Shown: positions 13,001 through 19,975 of the stretch, piece by piece
Layout of the letters: each line of letters starts with the position of its first letter
How positions within the stretch are numbered: the first letter of the stretch is position 1
Assembly (NCBI GenBank): GCA_016212885.1
Contig: JACRDO010000121.1
Location: forward strand, 1-64,000
DNA from: Elusimicrobiota bacterium
GTDB lineage: Bacteria; Elusimicrobiota; Elusimicrobia; UBA1565
Reading direction: 5' to 3'
DNA length: 64,000 nt
Position numbers and translations under genes: made by a program
Notes under the pieces: generated by a model
What the model was told of the DNA's origin: nothing
Seen by the model: only the letters and a program-made list of their open reading frames with translations
Database searches by the model: none

Positions 13001-16000
13001 AGCCTCGACCTGACCGGCTCGACTAAGCGTGTATCGGGCAGCGCCACCCTTTCAGGCAGCGTGAGCCTGAACCTGGGCAGCTATACCTTCACCGCGGGGA
13101 CCCTCGCGGACCTGGCCGCGGCCGCGGCCATGAGCCCCTTCTGCGGCCGGGCCTACGCGGGCTGCGTATCCACGACGAGCCTCCGCCTGGAGCTCTATCC
13201 TCCTTCCGCCTCCGGCAGCTCGGACGGCTACTTCGCGCCCATACGTCCCGACGGCGTCTTCGCCTTCGAGAACGTCCCCTCGGGATACTATACCCTCGTC
13301 AACCGCGCGGAGCTCGATGGGGACTCGGCCGACGGCGTGGAGACCGGCGTCGCGGCTCAGACGGTGATCGTGGGCACCGCGCCGGTCCTCGGCCTGCAGG
13401 TCAGCCTGCTGGGGGGCCGCGAGGTGCGCGGCCGCTTCCGCCTGCCGGACGGGCGCACCGATACCCGCTCCTTCGCCGTGGGCCTGCGGGACCGGGACGG
13501 CGTGGAGACGCAGTCCCAGAGCGTGCGCTTGAACGCGGACGGCGCGACGGGCGAATTCCGCCTGACTCACGTAAGCGACGGCGGCTACCTCCTCTCGGTC
13601 CGGGACGCGGGGACCCCGCTGCGCTACATCGCGGTCCCCGTCCCCGTGCGCGTGCAGGGCGCGGACGTGGACCTGCCGGACATGGCCCTCTACCTGGCCG
13701 CGGGCATCCGCGGCGCCATCCGCCTCCGGCAGGTCTCCGTGGAAGGCAGCAGCACGGTCGTGCGCGTGACGCCGATCACGGCGTCGAACCTCTCGCTCCT
13801 GCCGGAGACCCTGCAGGTGAGCGCGACGGCCGAGCCCTGGGTCGAAGGAGGGACGGGTTCCGCCGAGCGCAGCGGCGCGCGCCTGGCCCTGGACGCCTAC
13901 GACCGGTTCGCCATCCCGGGCTTGGTGCCGGGCGTGTACAAGGTCAGCTTCATCCAAGGACAGGGCGGAGGCGATTGGCTGGGGAGGGGAAGCTTCAACC
14001 TGGCGCCGAAGGAGATCACAGGCATCAGGCTGGAAGAGGGCCAATCCCAGGATATCGGCGCGGTCGAGCTCACGCCCGCTCAGAGCGTATCCGGCGCCGT
14101 GCAGGATGCCGCCGGGAACCCCTTGCCGAACATCCAGGTCATGGCCGAGGCGGTGAGCAGGGACCACCGGGTGGAGACTCAGACCGACGCCAACGGGCGC
14201 TTCATCCTGAGCGGGCTCGACCCGGCGCGGCGCTACTACGACATCATCGCCGCCGTGCGGGAGGGGGAAGAGGAGCAGAATACGAGCCGGCTCCCGTACG
14301 GCGAGACGGTGCTGGCCGGGGTGGACATCCTGACCCGCTACTCGGGCCTGTCCCTCACGCTGGAGAGGGCGGACGCGAAGCTGCAGTGCCGGCTTTCCGC
14401 CAAATACGGCGGGAGCCTGGTCAATCCTGATCCGAGGCATAAGGACCGGCCCGGCGGGAAGGTCTGGGTGCAGCGCAGCGACCGGCTGCCGAGGACCAAC
14501 CCTCTCGGGGACATCGAGATCCTGACCCTGCCGGACGGCTCCTTCACGGTGCAGAGTCTGGCGCCCGCGGCCTACAGGCTGACCGGCTCGGCCTTGAACT
14601 ACAGGCATGTCTCGAAGTCCATCGCTTTGAGGTCCGGAACGAACTCGAACTGCTCCTTGAGCCTGGATTCGGGCGGGACCCTGACCGGGACCATCACGCA
14701 TGCCGACGGCTCGTATCCGAGCCGCTCGGAGGTCGAGCGGCTCATGGCGGTCCCTTCGGACGGCACCGAGGCGCTCATCGGCGACATGGAGTCGCCCGGG
14801 AACTCCGCGGTGGTGGACAAGTACCGCATCTCGGGCTTCAAAGCCGGGCTCACCTATCAGATTCTCCTGATGGACGTGGACGGAGACGTGTTCGGCCCGC
14901 CCGAGGCCGAGGCGGTGCGCTTCGATGGCGCGGAGGACCAGGCCCTGGACATCCGCTTCAAGCCTTCTCGGCCGAGCGTCTCGTTCTCATCGAATCAGCG
15001 AGGGCAGACCCGGGTCTTCGACTTGACCTTCAAGACGAGCAAGCCCCTGCGCAGCCGCACGGATGAGGACGACGTCGCCTCCCTGCGCGTGAGCGTCTCG
15101 ACCGGGACCCTGTCCCAGGCTCAGATCAAGTCCGACCGAAGGAGCCTGAGCGCGGCCCTGGACGCTTCCGGCATATCGGCGGCCTCCATCACGGTGCACT
15201 TCTCCGCTTTCAGCAACCTGCTGGACCCGGATTCCACGGACCAGGTGAATCCCGAGCTGGCCATGGAGACGACGGGGGTCGTATACGTCGGCGTGACGGC
15301 GGTGAACGAGAATCGGGTCACGGCTCAGCAGGGGGGCAGGGCGGGTGTGGGCGGCGAGGACCCCTCCCATGTGGTCCTGCCCGCGGGCGCCCTGCAGGTG
15401 GCCGCATCCTCCGTGGTGGTGGTCGGCATGCAGAGCGCGACCGTGAGCCGGCCTGGGCAGGGCCGCGGCCAGGGAGCCCGGCGCCTCCTGTCCGCCTCGG
15501 CGTATCCGCAGGCCTTCTACAAGGCCCTTGCGGCCGCGCCGCCGGGCATCCGGCCCTTGAGCGCTTTCTACGACATTTTCCTGCCCTTGGGCCTGCGGAC
15601 CCAGCTGCGCAAGCCGGCCGAGCTCGTCATCAAGTACGACACGGCGACGGTCTCCGATCCGGCGAAGCTCAATCTCTACTGGTACAACGAGGCCGCGGGC
15701 GCCTACATCCTGCAGCAGGACCTGCTGGGCTACGCGCCGGAGGTGGATCCCGTCAACCATACGATCAAGGTGCGCGTCAACCACTTCTCCACCTTCGTGC
15801 TCATCAACAGCCAGGCGGTCGTCATCACGGATACGGGGACCTTCTCAGGCGGCGAGCTGGAGGCTTTCAACTATCCGAACCCCTTCGACCTCTCGGACAA
15901 GGAGGTGGATTTGACCCAGGCCGGACGGAAGGAATTCGTCCGCGGCACCATGATCCGCGTGGGCTTGCCGTCGGGCATGTCCGGGGCCGGCAAGATCCTG

Positions 16001-16186
16001 ATCTTCAACGTGGCGGGCGAGCGGGTGCGGAGCCTGGAGTTCGCCGCGACCGTCGGAGGGCGCTATAACTACGTGGAGTGGGACGGCCGCAACGATTCGG
16101 GCAAGGACGCGGCGAGCGGGGTCTACATCGCGGAGGTGAAAGTCGGCGGGGAGAAGAAATTCTTCAAGATGGCGCTGATTAAATGA
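1040..16186 (+). CDS. Giant (5048 aa) secreted multi-domain repeat protein: Ig-like and Fn3-like repeats, carboxypeptidase-regulatory-like repeats, C-terminal FlgD-Ig/T9SS-type sorting-like domain
   Basis: Single uninterrupted frame; N-terminal signal-like segment (LSAALLAAAALEVQA); C-terminus NYPNPFDLSDKEV...IFNVAGERVRSLEF...WDGRNDSGKDAASGVYIAEVKVGGEKKFFKMALIK. Confidence 0.9.
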   Translation: MSRRRAKVAGVLSAALLAAAALEVQAAVPKSGAAADITMDLLTGQAGSVGLSGGAITVSGALGQAAHIESASGGTRIRSGYFAQVIGGSGPVTGVTTPVIDSYINNLSAIQGTAAAFGGLAVSTVSVAVQRLSDNLYWDGSGFTQSAAQFFEAAFAGASSGTWSYSAGPLASALTNGASYQIQSQVRDSLGKTQWPVYPSTFTFDNIAPVSGSSAPAPGRAYPSLTALAGTASDAASPIQSAVVSIRREEDGKFFNGVDFLNAGGTWLAVTQLFTSSWVYTNGSLVFADQKHYVVTSSATDAAGNVQSSSAPARMLFDTTPPVSGAAVPANGLTYAENTAIAGTSSDPGFTTAIDGTGSGVYPTLGWHAGKAELLVFRDTEPFISNPGPIAYAGWDATGYFWNGSTWTPASGGPVWVQAPFMDALGNWQYTGLACPVPNPTNLPCWMRGQPHVVWSRAVDNAGNIQSVVSAGAKHNIAAPAVSFGLSVSADPAQAGTTVDLTVEAKDDIGARAMGYNGTVRFYADPGAGPESMGDGLPSEYTFLQADNGIKTITSQMQLRKAGVRALRVEDKTNAAIFGTLNANVNPAPAAKLRVLMPGETRAAGSAISRTGTPLTQTAGSVLAVTVDLADAYWNLTLGTSQQVRLFADDPYAVLPPDQVIVGSAALNATLKRAGSTLIRAEMVSDPPAWGPTLSKDTGTALSVFSGMPSKLLLKLPGESFKPGSPTGKSGTPAPAAAGQSYSVVAGVTDDYYNLVVGRVAEVQILTPNDPFSPSVSTAAMNTGTGYTSAILVDLRNAATGHYLTATDYDGSGLLDSISSTFTVNAAPPMGLQVLLPGQSAAPGSGNYPLGGVTGSVSTRTAGAPFNVVVNLVDRYMNRCPGSLPQFYVATSDDFDIDSSTLPLVNGSQTVQVNLVSKTANAAVGAYPEDQVSNRVCTGNASPFICRADSPAAIPQPFKVYASAASKLQVLLPGETAVQGKCDVSPGVVCKFNVSVDTAGKSGAPVSRLIQTAFQATVNLVDDYFNLATERVGAAQDTNPPAVMPEVQVSLLDDSLASAPAAQALSLGSRAFTLAPLTALSTYTVSAATTVASAATYLSGNSADMRVYPGPAHHLHFGGLPGSPTAGVTFSYALSAHDQFHNLLSTGPNVYVGAVALSAEAFGPPQGPVFIPPSFSFTTLDAGVKAMTDSVILKKAGSRWLKAEQADNPSINTEVTGYSTRPSIEVVPAVPVSAAVLPGPAGQTVTVRAGSLLAPGFQEFSGQVSDAFGNTVIVGATVYVQVAGVSGSTGSLAYNPGSGWVQLGASTQMVTDAKGRIGYNGDADNTNPPLAYFISVKSGDFARVWIGTMAAPADIAPFISVDRNLSAVLVSTGGTPSQVVVVSSTPQAAVSSGLGGGGAFVVERRDDFSNPTDLGATTINLSLPPGELAAHAAAGYVSGTDFGFVDPSAAYPITSINILDGLTQAGLRYRDKMSSYAGTSPAQNRGDGGRPGRWTLQIIPGAPSVSSATALMQLDPEAPAKLGFGNALSTQAAGKVQDLAGTLRPFRAQQQDLFGNPALSASPVNVGLASVSRRPSALNDSFSFSVSSEIAAGQVPVFVNPVSVVAIPPLMSETTFYYLDTMASSSYPPVEPNRPVIGISDLASVLTSRAQAVNILPDYIERIVVLPLADSALQAGAASQPETLQLHDRFGNASAVLPGQEDPGKNYAEFNLTSNSPGNRRFSSPGPDAFVLSTGAARIGTGASSATFHVMDDILSSATWTLMGNSVIDRGWAVVTATYSVRSVSSGITFPNILKVPSLPAISGTAQAFGAEVSSVRLYIRRLADGQYWNGSSWQASAVFNAAAFSGFSSGTWSYSGLSAGALTNGASYQIESEARDTGSRTQLTPSAYAFVYDTRLPAAAILLPVNGAFYGSLPMISGTGADAVNVSTVSLSVQDTSAGGSDNCYSPAANSFIAACPGWFAAQGSTAAWSYGFSAPPWTNGRRYAAFARATDVIGQVSLVSTRAFGFDTSAPVLYVAAPAGGTIVAGLPWISGTAWDFSGMNPIEMRFTRLPDGRHWDFVSSTWTPSTTLAPSAIAVFPAASTWTYVLSAALREALVSGNDYVAAARGQDVSIPANPGSLYANPSTFTYVDAVAPAAVTDLSAAFGGAPGQLELAWTAPGDDGTELRLSSGSMFKIEYATAASAAWGTAFAQLTLSAAGAQAGQRQDASVPSLAGDATYFLRVWTVDESSNASSASTAASAYMPPIATRLVLAAPGETFVSRTGIAGAPSLQAVFTPFSVSVYAVDPSTTLVPGAVGAVSLSAANDPGAIISPASAPLVNGSAAFSVSLSLAQLAMLNASISPAGLAGASKQVTALSGVSLLVDSAQDIAPASIQQGAGNVGMLKLRVRANAGTVSWSALRLSLAGSGAMADVRGVSLFKDFNGNGSLDSNADILIASRTSGVAGVYDLPFAARAISVSTETYFVALSLAGTAVVGSSYGLAVSATGFFTVSGGGVAAQALYPILSSLSSVTSPNSSSGDAAPPVSAVTFPMNGSSPDTLAFLSGTAADNVAVSRVDVAVRRKSDGKWWDGAAWSYSSTPLASTASYIVPGWTYFSGPSSPSLALGGLYEILAWAKDAAGNSQSSAAVALVTISSSAAQGDHTPPVSVILYPADASVLNSLGALSGTAADNAAVSKVEAALFEHGAGRWWNGAGWSAGGMLLNAVPLSNGFWSYAGPDASYLASGSSYTVYARAMDSSGNLQNPPVCSSFTYQTAAPSVSSPTAVVTLPAAGALVATLSQISGTVSGDAGEIRVRILSLSDGRYWKGSTREWLSVFTDNFASFGAGYWSYGQGPDAASLLANSSYTASVWAKNPAGTLIQTPPQTLAVFTSTSGVGPQDATPPSAAILSPAAGAQTLVSLGAISGTAVDNDRVSQIFVAVKRLADGLWWGEGAWLGSKTSNQGNAASPGSAMTLWSYSALPDSYLSVNSSYTILVWARDASNNISATPAQRTFAFGAAVSVDTVAPAAVTDLVARSTEAGIVELTWKAPGDDVSVGTAARYHVHYSTLGPLTPSNFFGDAARKADDQYAMARAGVYDAALPPLKTAVPAPQAPSSTETLILYGLEPGKVYFFAVRAQDKADNLSPYFNSAWAQVPLSVAPGDGSGTASWSPSSVPVCGLVTATVTFTMSTHTFKAGGLVAAQLPDGWPSAQVVCSTCPAYLRVESTSAASLQPVLLPELGERWAGAVVSAGQLMGSEEVKLAFDRLSVPRTVQSNISVLVRSRASWSGEAKLTASPARVHQIVGPAQAVRFSDQSLLVLGPYQASAAQALVGIDACGNPSAPALEKSVTLEAQAGAQFALEPNFATPLASLVVPLSAASSSAFYYRNSTAGDQTMSAAYFDFADLSSTRRALRPVRVVGSAVGFVPGSLKVSTASFVPPRTTAAITPDGDGTADRAYFSFIPLDLSAQWRLTLSTTNDFSTLWRQFTGTGEPGRTLVWDGTDINGRIRPGTYHAKLEASGGAWVDTTTLSVEVAAVGISGKVKLAEVLLSSGAKISLSGPLYSRREISDSSGNFAFYGLRAGATYYVSGEYYDPSSGRMAYSTMTLSAPAEADLALSLSPRIRVAARLPMPAASELWGSLRLKNLAFTRQSQGRLHFAAGSLGSDDGAAAYGGTPSSWTVLDVQPDTYVVTMELTGYESLVSTRILSAGTLLDLTPVFARKANVYGIVQLPEVQDQGVAVSIEARRSGAEAAAASASLYLPGKSDAGKIPASDGVFTLAGLDPGTYTVTGRAIGFEDSAYGPIEVLGEDVGSLQWPAFSLPVFTYGGIITGTVTVQGDTLARGPYSLVVNAWNQRTFASSFIRVAFSPSNAFSSAPYRLSGLANGEYRLMTSLTGFEQVYEAGGVGVSTVSVSGSGGAASKDLLLRQSSGRVKFTFKLPAGYADYDAVSFTLQGEGVSISTSPSAASWTSAATLGTGIYRLSAIYRRAGATADATLPMVSGQTSEASLDLTGSTKRVSGSATLSGSVSLNLGSYTFTAGTLADLAAAAAMSPFCGRAYAGCVSTTSLRLELYPPSASGSSDGYFAPIRPDGVFAFENVPSGYYTLVNRAELDGDSADGVETGVAAQTVIVGTAPVLGLQVSLLGGREVRGRFRLPDGRTDTRSFAVGLRDRDGVETQSQSVRLNADGATGEFRLTHVSDGGYLLSVRDAGTPLRYIAVPVPVRVQGADVDLPDMALYLAAGIRGAIRLRQVSVEGSSTVVRVTPITASNLSLLPETLQVSATAEPWVEGGTGSAERSGARLALDAYDRFAIPGLVPGVYKVSFIQGQGGGDWLGRGSFNLAPKEITGIRLEEGQSQDIGAVELTPAQSVSGAVQDAAGNPLPNIQVMAEAVSRDHRVETQTDANGRFILSGLDPARRYYDIIAAVREGEEEQNTSRLPYGETVLAGVDILTRYSGLSLTLERADAKLQCRLSAKYGGSLVNPDPRHKDRPGGKVWVQRSDRLPRTNPLGDIEILTLPDGSFTVQSLAPAAYRLTGSALNYRHVSKSIALRSGTNSNCSLSLDSGGTLTGTITHADGSYPSRSEVERLMAVPSDGTEALIGDMESPGNSAVVDKYRISGFKAGLTYQILLMDVDGDVFGPPEAEAVRFDGAEDQALDIRFKPSRPSVSFSSNQRGQTRVFDLTFKTSKPLRSRTDEDDVASLRVSVSTGTLSQAQIKSDRRSLSAALDASGISAASITVHFSAFSNLLDPDSTDQVNPELAMETTGVVYVGVTAVNENRVTAQQGGRAGVGGEDPSHVVLPAGALQVAASSVVVVGMQSATVSRPGQGRGQGARRLLSASAYPQAFYKALAAAPPGIRPLSAFYDIFLPLGLRTQLRKPAELVIKYDTATVSDPAKLNLYWYNEAAGAYILQQDLLGYAPEVDPVNHTIKVRVNHFSTFVLINSQAVVITDTGTFSGGELEAFNYPNPFDLSDKEVDLTQAGRKEFVRGTMIRVGLPSGMSGAGKILIFNVAGERVRSLEFAATVGGRYNYVEWDGRNDSGKDAASGVYIAEVKVGGEKKFFKMALIK

Positions 16187-17151
16187 CCGGGAAACGCCGG
16201 ATCGCCGCAGCTTGGGCTCTCGCCGCCCTTCTGGGCTGGCAGGCTCCGGCTTTTGCCCTCGGCTCGAGATCCAAGGGCACGAGCGGCGCCGCTTTCCTGA
16301 AGATCGGCCCCGGCGCGCGGCCCGCGGCCATGGGCGAGGCTTTCTCGGCGGTGGAGGGGGACGCGCACGCGGTCTACTACAACCCGGCGGGCCTCGCGGG
16401 CGTCTTGGGCTGGGACATCAACGGGATGCACGACCAGTATTTCCAGGGCATCGACTACGACTTCCTCGCGGCTGCTGTCCCTCTGGCGCGCCTCATCGGC
16501 GCTCCCGCCGGCGCGGCCGACAAGGGGGTCCTGGGCCTGGGAGTCTACAGCCTCTCGGTCGGGGACATCGAGCGCCGGGGCAGCTCCGACGCGGGCTTGC
16601 CGGCGGGGACCTTCGGGGCCAACGACATGGCTTTGGCCGTATCCTACGGGCGCCGCTGCGACAAGAAGCTGTCGCTCGGAGGGACCCTGAAGTACATCCA
16701 GCAGAGCTTGGACGACCGCCACGCGAACGCGGCCGCCGCGGACCTCGGCGCGCTCTACCGCGCCGGCGAGCGCTGGAGCCTGAGCGGGGGCCTGCGCCAC
16801 CTGGGATCGAGCCCGAAGCTGGGCTCCGTCGCGGACCCCCTGCCGGTGACCGGCTTCCTGGGAGCGGCCTACCGGCCGAAGGCCGACGCTCTCCTGACCT
16901 TGGATGTGGGCTTCCCCCGGGACAGGGCCTTCACCTACGGCGTTGGCGCGGAGCTCTCGCACACCCTGAGCGGGACGGCTCGCGGCGCCTTGCGGCTGGG
17001 CTACACCGAGCGGAACACGGACGTCGAGGGCTTGGGCGGCCTCAGCATGGGCGTGGGCCTGGGGCTGAGGACCTTTGAGTTCGATTTCGCCTGGATCCCT
17101 CTGGGGGAGCTCGGCAACACTTTCCGCTACTCCCTGCGCGTGCGCTATTAA
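16183..17151 (+). CDS. PorV/PorQ-like outer-membrane protein (UPF0164-like)
   Basis: ATGA overlap with upstream gene; signal peptide; motif GTSGAAFLKIGPGARPAAMGEAFSAVEGDAHAVYYNPAGLAG. Confidence 0.8.
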   Translation: MTGKRRIAAAWALAALLGWQAPAFALGSRSKGTSGAAFLKIGPGARPAAMGEAFSAVEGDAHAVYYNPAGLAGVLGWDINGMHDQYFQGIDYDFLAAAVPLARLIGAPAGAADKGVLGLGVYSLSVGDIERRGSSDAGLPAGTFGANDMALAVSYGRRCDKKLSLGGTLKYIQQSLDDRHANAAAADLGALYRAGERWSLSGGLRHLGSSPKLGSVADPLPVTGFLGAAYRPKADALLTLDVGFPRDRAFTYGVGAELSHTLSGTARGALRLGYTERNTDVEGLGGLSMGVGLGLRTFEFDFAWIPLGELGNTFRYSLRVRY

Positions 17152-17302
17152 AACCTCCGCCTCTTCCTCGCCGCATCGACCTTGGCCGGCTGCACCAGGG
17201 TCTACTTCCAGCCGGACACCTGGTCTACGGCCCGAAGCTGGGAGGCGATGGGGGACTGAAGGACACTTGACAGGATGCGGAATCGTCTTTTTACTAATCT
17301 TG

Positions 17303-17329
17303 CGGGAGGATTTCCTCCCGTTCGGGAGG
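17303..17329 (+). promoter_or_regulatory. Candidate RNA switch: CGGGAGGA / TCCTCCCG / CGGGAGG with the third element being the Shine-Dalgarno of the kinase gene
   Basis: Read directly: the central element can pair with either flanking element; SD 17324-17329, ATG 17335. Confidence 0.5.
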
Positions 17330-17334
17330 CCACT

Positions 17335-19494
17335 ATGGGAGAGATTCCGAGGCAGTTTTGCCGTCGGAATGGGATTTCGGCTGTGCTGATATGCGCCTTG
17401 CTTCTGGGCGCGACCGGCGTTCCAGCGTCCGCCGAATCGCAATGGTCCGCGAATTTCAACGTCGGACAGCAGGCCATGAAGAACGGGCCCTTCGGTGGCT
17501 TCTTCGCCGGGCTGGGGAATGCGATCACCGGCGGGGCGCTCTTCGGCAAGGGCCGTCCGGGTCAGGACGCGCCGTCGGGAGGCCAATCCTCGGGAGGCGG
17601 CAATCAGGGAGGGCAAGGCCGGGAGGGCGAGCAGGGAAAGAACTCCATCTTCCCGCCTCAGCCGGATGTCACCCCTGAACAGGCGCAGGCCCTGCTGGCC
17701 AGGAAGGTGACTTCCGGCTCGGGCGCGGCGGACTCGCCGCTGGGCAGTCTGGCGATGGTCCAGCAGGAGGGGCTCAACAGCCCGGGGGTCGCGTATGGAC
17801 GCCCCCAGCCGCGGCAAGAAGAGGACGGCGGAGCCTTTGCCCCGTCTGTTCCGCGGTTCACGGAGCATCAGATGAGCGCCGACGAAGTGGCGGCTGAGCT
17901 GGCCCGCGGCCGCGGCATCCGCCGGCCCCGCGGCCAGGCCGCGGCTCCAAGCCAGGCGGAGCGCCAATCCTCCTCGAGGCCCAGCTTCTACGACAAGCGG
18001 GTCGAGATCCAGGGCGTGCCCAGGACTGCGGGCCTGGCTGAGCCCGGCAAGAGCCCCTACGACTTGGGCATCCGAAAGATCAACATGGGCGATTTTAAGG
18101 CCGCCATCAGCGACCTCCTAAAGGCTGTCGAGCGGGATCCGAAGAACGCTGACAATCATGAGGCCTTGGCCTGGGCCCAGCTTCGAGCCGGCAGCTACAA
18201 GGACGCCCTCGAAAGCGCGAATCGGGCTCTCGAGCTGAATCCGAAAAGCGCGCAGGCGCTTTACCTGAAGGCCTGCGCCTTGGAGAAGCTCAAACGCAGA
18301 GAGGAGAGTCTGGCGGCGATCGAGGCCGCGGCGCAGATCGATCCGGACAGGTACGCTGAGGCGCTGGAACGGGCCAAGGCGGGCAAGAGCATCGTCGACA
18401 TGAACGACAGCTGGCAGCTGATGGAGTCCATCGTGAAGCGGAGGGTGAGGGTCTGGATGGCCATGGAGTGGATCTTCTTTGGCCTCCTCGTCCTCGCCCT
18501 GCTGGCGGGAGGCGCGGCCCTGCTTCGCCGGCGGCTCCTGGGCGCCGCGCCTGAAGGACGGTGGGCCCAGACGGAAATCCGCGTCGCTCCTTTGGAGGCC
18601 GCAGGCGGTGAATCCCTGGGCGCCCGGCTCGCCGGCAAGTACGAGCTGACGCGCGTCATCGGCAAGGGCGGCATGGGACAGGTCTGGGAAGCCGAAGACT
18701 CTGTCCTCGGCCGGACGGTCGCGGTCAAGAAGCTGAATTTTGAAGAGGGGGAGATCGGCGCGAAGGCGCGCGAGCTCTGCGTCAAGGAGGCCCGCACCCT
18801 CGCCGCGCTCCACCATCCGAACATCGTGGATATCTTCGAGATCATCGACGACCCCGGCGGGCTCTACCTCGTCTTCGAGTTCCTTTCCGGCAAGACCGTC
18901 CAGCAGATGCTCGCGGAGCGGCAGCGTCTGCCCTTCAAGCAAGCCCGGGAGATCCTCCGGCCGGTCTGCGAGGCGCTTGAGTTCGCGCACGGCCGCTCCA
19001 TCGTGCACCGGGATATGAAGCCGGCGAACATCATGGTCGCAGAGCAGGGCTTCATCAAGGTAATGGATTTCGGCATCGCCAGGAGCCTTGACGCTGCCGC
19101 CCCCAAGAAGGCGCCCCAGGTGAAAGCGCCGGGGGGCAACGGCGGGCCCGCGAGCCCGATCCCGGTGGCGCGAACGCAGACCGTGGCTGGGACCCCGGCC
19201 TACATGGCGCCCGAGGCTGAGAGAGGGATCGTCTCCCCGGCGTTGGACGTCTATTCGATGGGAGTCTGCCTCTATGAGATGCTGACGGGCCGCCTGCCTT
19301 TCGGGGTAGGGGGAGGCCTCGACCGGAAGATGCGCATGACCTTTGCCAAGGTCTCGGCCGCGGTCCCAGGAGCGCCGCCCCAAGCGGACCGGCTCATCGA
19401 GAGGGCGCTCGATCCCGTCCTTGAGACGCGGATAAAAACAGTGCGGAAGTTTCGGGACGCGCTTGATGCCATCAGCTTTGAGACCGCGGCGTAG
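17335..19494 (+). CDS. Membrane Ser/Thr protein kinase with N-terminal secreted TPR-containing region, one TM and C-terminal kinase domain
   Basis: Signal-like N-terminus from ATG 17335 with SD GGGAGG; TPR-like NMGDFKAAISDLLKAVERDPKNADNHEALAWAQLRAG; TM WIFFGLLVLALLAGGAALL; kinase motifs GKGGMGQVWEAE, AVKKL, HRDMKPANI, DFGIAR, GTPAYMAPE. Confidence 0.85.
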   Translation: MGEIPRQFCRRNGISAVLICALLLGATGVPASAESQWSANFNVGQQAMKNGPFGGFFAGLGNAITGGALFGKGRPGQDAPSGGQSSGGGNQGGQGREGEQGKNSIFPPQPDVTPEQAQALLARKVTSGSGAADSPLGSLAMVQQEGLNSPGVAYGRPQPRQEEDGGAFAPSVPRFTEHQMSADEVAAELARGRGIRRPRGQAAAPSQAERQSSSRPSFYDKRVEIQGVPRTAGLAEPGKSPYDLGIRKINMGDFKAAISDLLKAVERDPKNADNHEALAWAQLRAGSYKDALESANRALELNPKSAQALYLKACALEKLKRREESLAAIEAAAQIDPDRYAEALERAKAGKSIVDMNDSWQLMESIVKRRVRVWMAMEWIFFGLLVLALLAGGAALLRRRLLGAAPEGRWAQTEIRVAPLEAAGGESLGARLAGKYELTRVIGKGGMGQVWEAEDSVLGRTVAVKKLNFEEGEIGAKARELCVKEARTLAALHHPNIVDIFEIIDDPGGLYLVFEFLSGKTVQQMLAERQRLPFKQAREILRPVCEALEFAHGRSIVHRDMKPANIMVAEQGFIKVMDFGIARSLDAAAPKKAPQVKAPGGNGGPASPIPVARTQTVAGTPAYMAPEAERGIVSPALDVYSMGVCLYEMLTGRLPFGVGGGLDRKMRMTFAKVSAAVPGAPPQADRLIERALDPVLETRIKTVRKFRDALDAISFETAA

Positions 19495-19565
19495 CCGGCG
19501 AGTGCGCCGCGTCCGAGACGCGGTTTCCTTCCTGCGTTCCGCCCAAAGACGGGGGCGCCCTCCCC

Positions 19566-19872
19566 ATGTTCGCCGAAGTCGTCGCATGCCAGCGCGAAGC
19601 GCGCGCGCTTCGCCGCGGACTACGAGAAGGCGCACGGGAAGCTGCCTCCCCCCAAGCTGATGGACCGCTTCGACGATGCCCAGCGCCGTGAGGCCCGCGA
19701 GTTCGCTCTGCTGCACCCGGACCGCGCGACTGTGAGCGGGGTCGAGGAATCGAACCTGGAGCCCAAGGCGCAGGAGAGCCTCATCAGCCGGATCAAGGCG
19801 CATCGCGATCAGGAGCTCAAGCAGGAAATGGACCCTGGAATGAAGGAATACCTTGGAGGACCCGGAAAATGA
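19566..19872 (+). pseudogene. Short hypothetical protein, apparently split by a one-base frameshift near 19587
   Basis: Frame MFAEVVA- (from 19566) joins -ASAKRARFAADYEKAHGKLPPPKLMDRFDD... if one base is removed near 19587. Confidence 0.4.
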
Positions 19873-19975
19873 GGATAGGCTGCGCTCAAGCAAAGAGGGG
19901 CGTTGACAGGCCCAGCAATGGAATATGGGGCCGGCGAATCTCGTTGGTGTTGCGGGCAGGTAAATATCGGGTAAA

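Noticed and set aside
13052-14701. 549-aa antisense ORF
   Set aside because: Shadow of giant protein coding strand; no domain signal
17267-17298. Promoter TTGACA with TACTAAT before the kinase
   Set aside because: -35 is perfect but the spacing (about 19 bp) and -10 are weak; kept only as a possibility, not listed as a feature
16123-17967. 614-aa antisense ORF over PorV-like and kinase genes
   Set aside because: Spans two well-supported genes on the other strand; low-complexity composition
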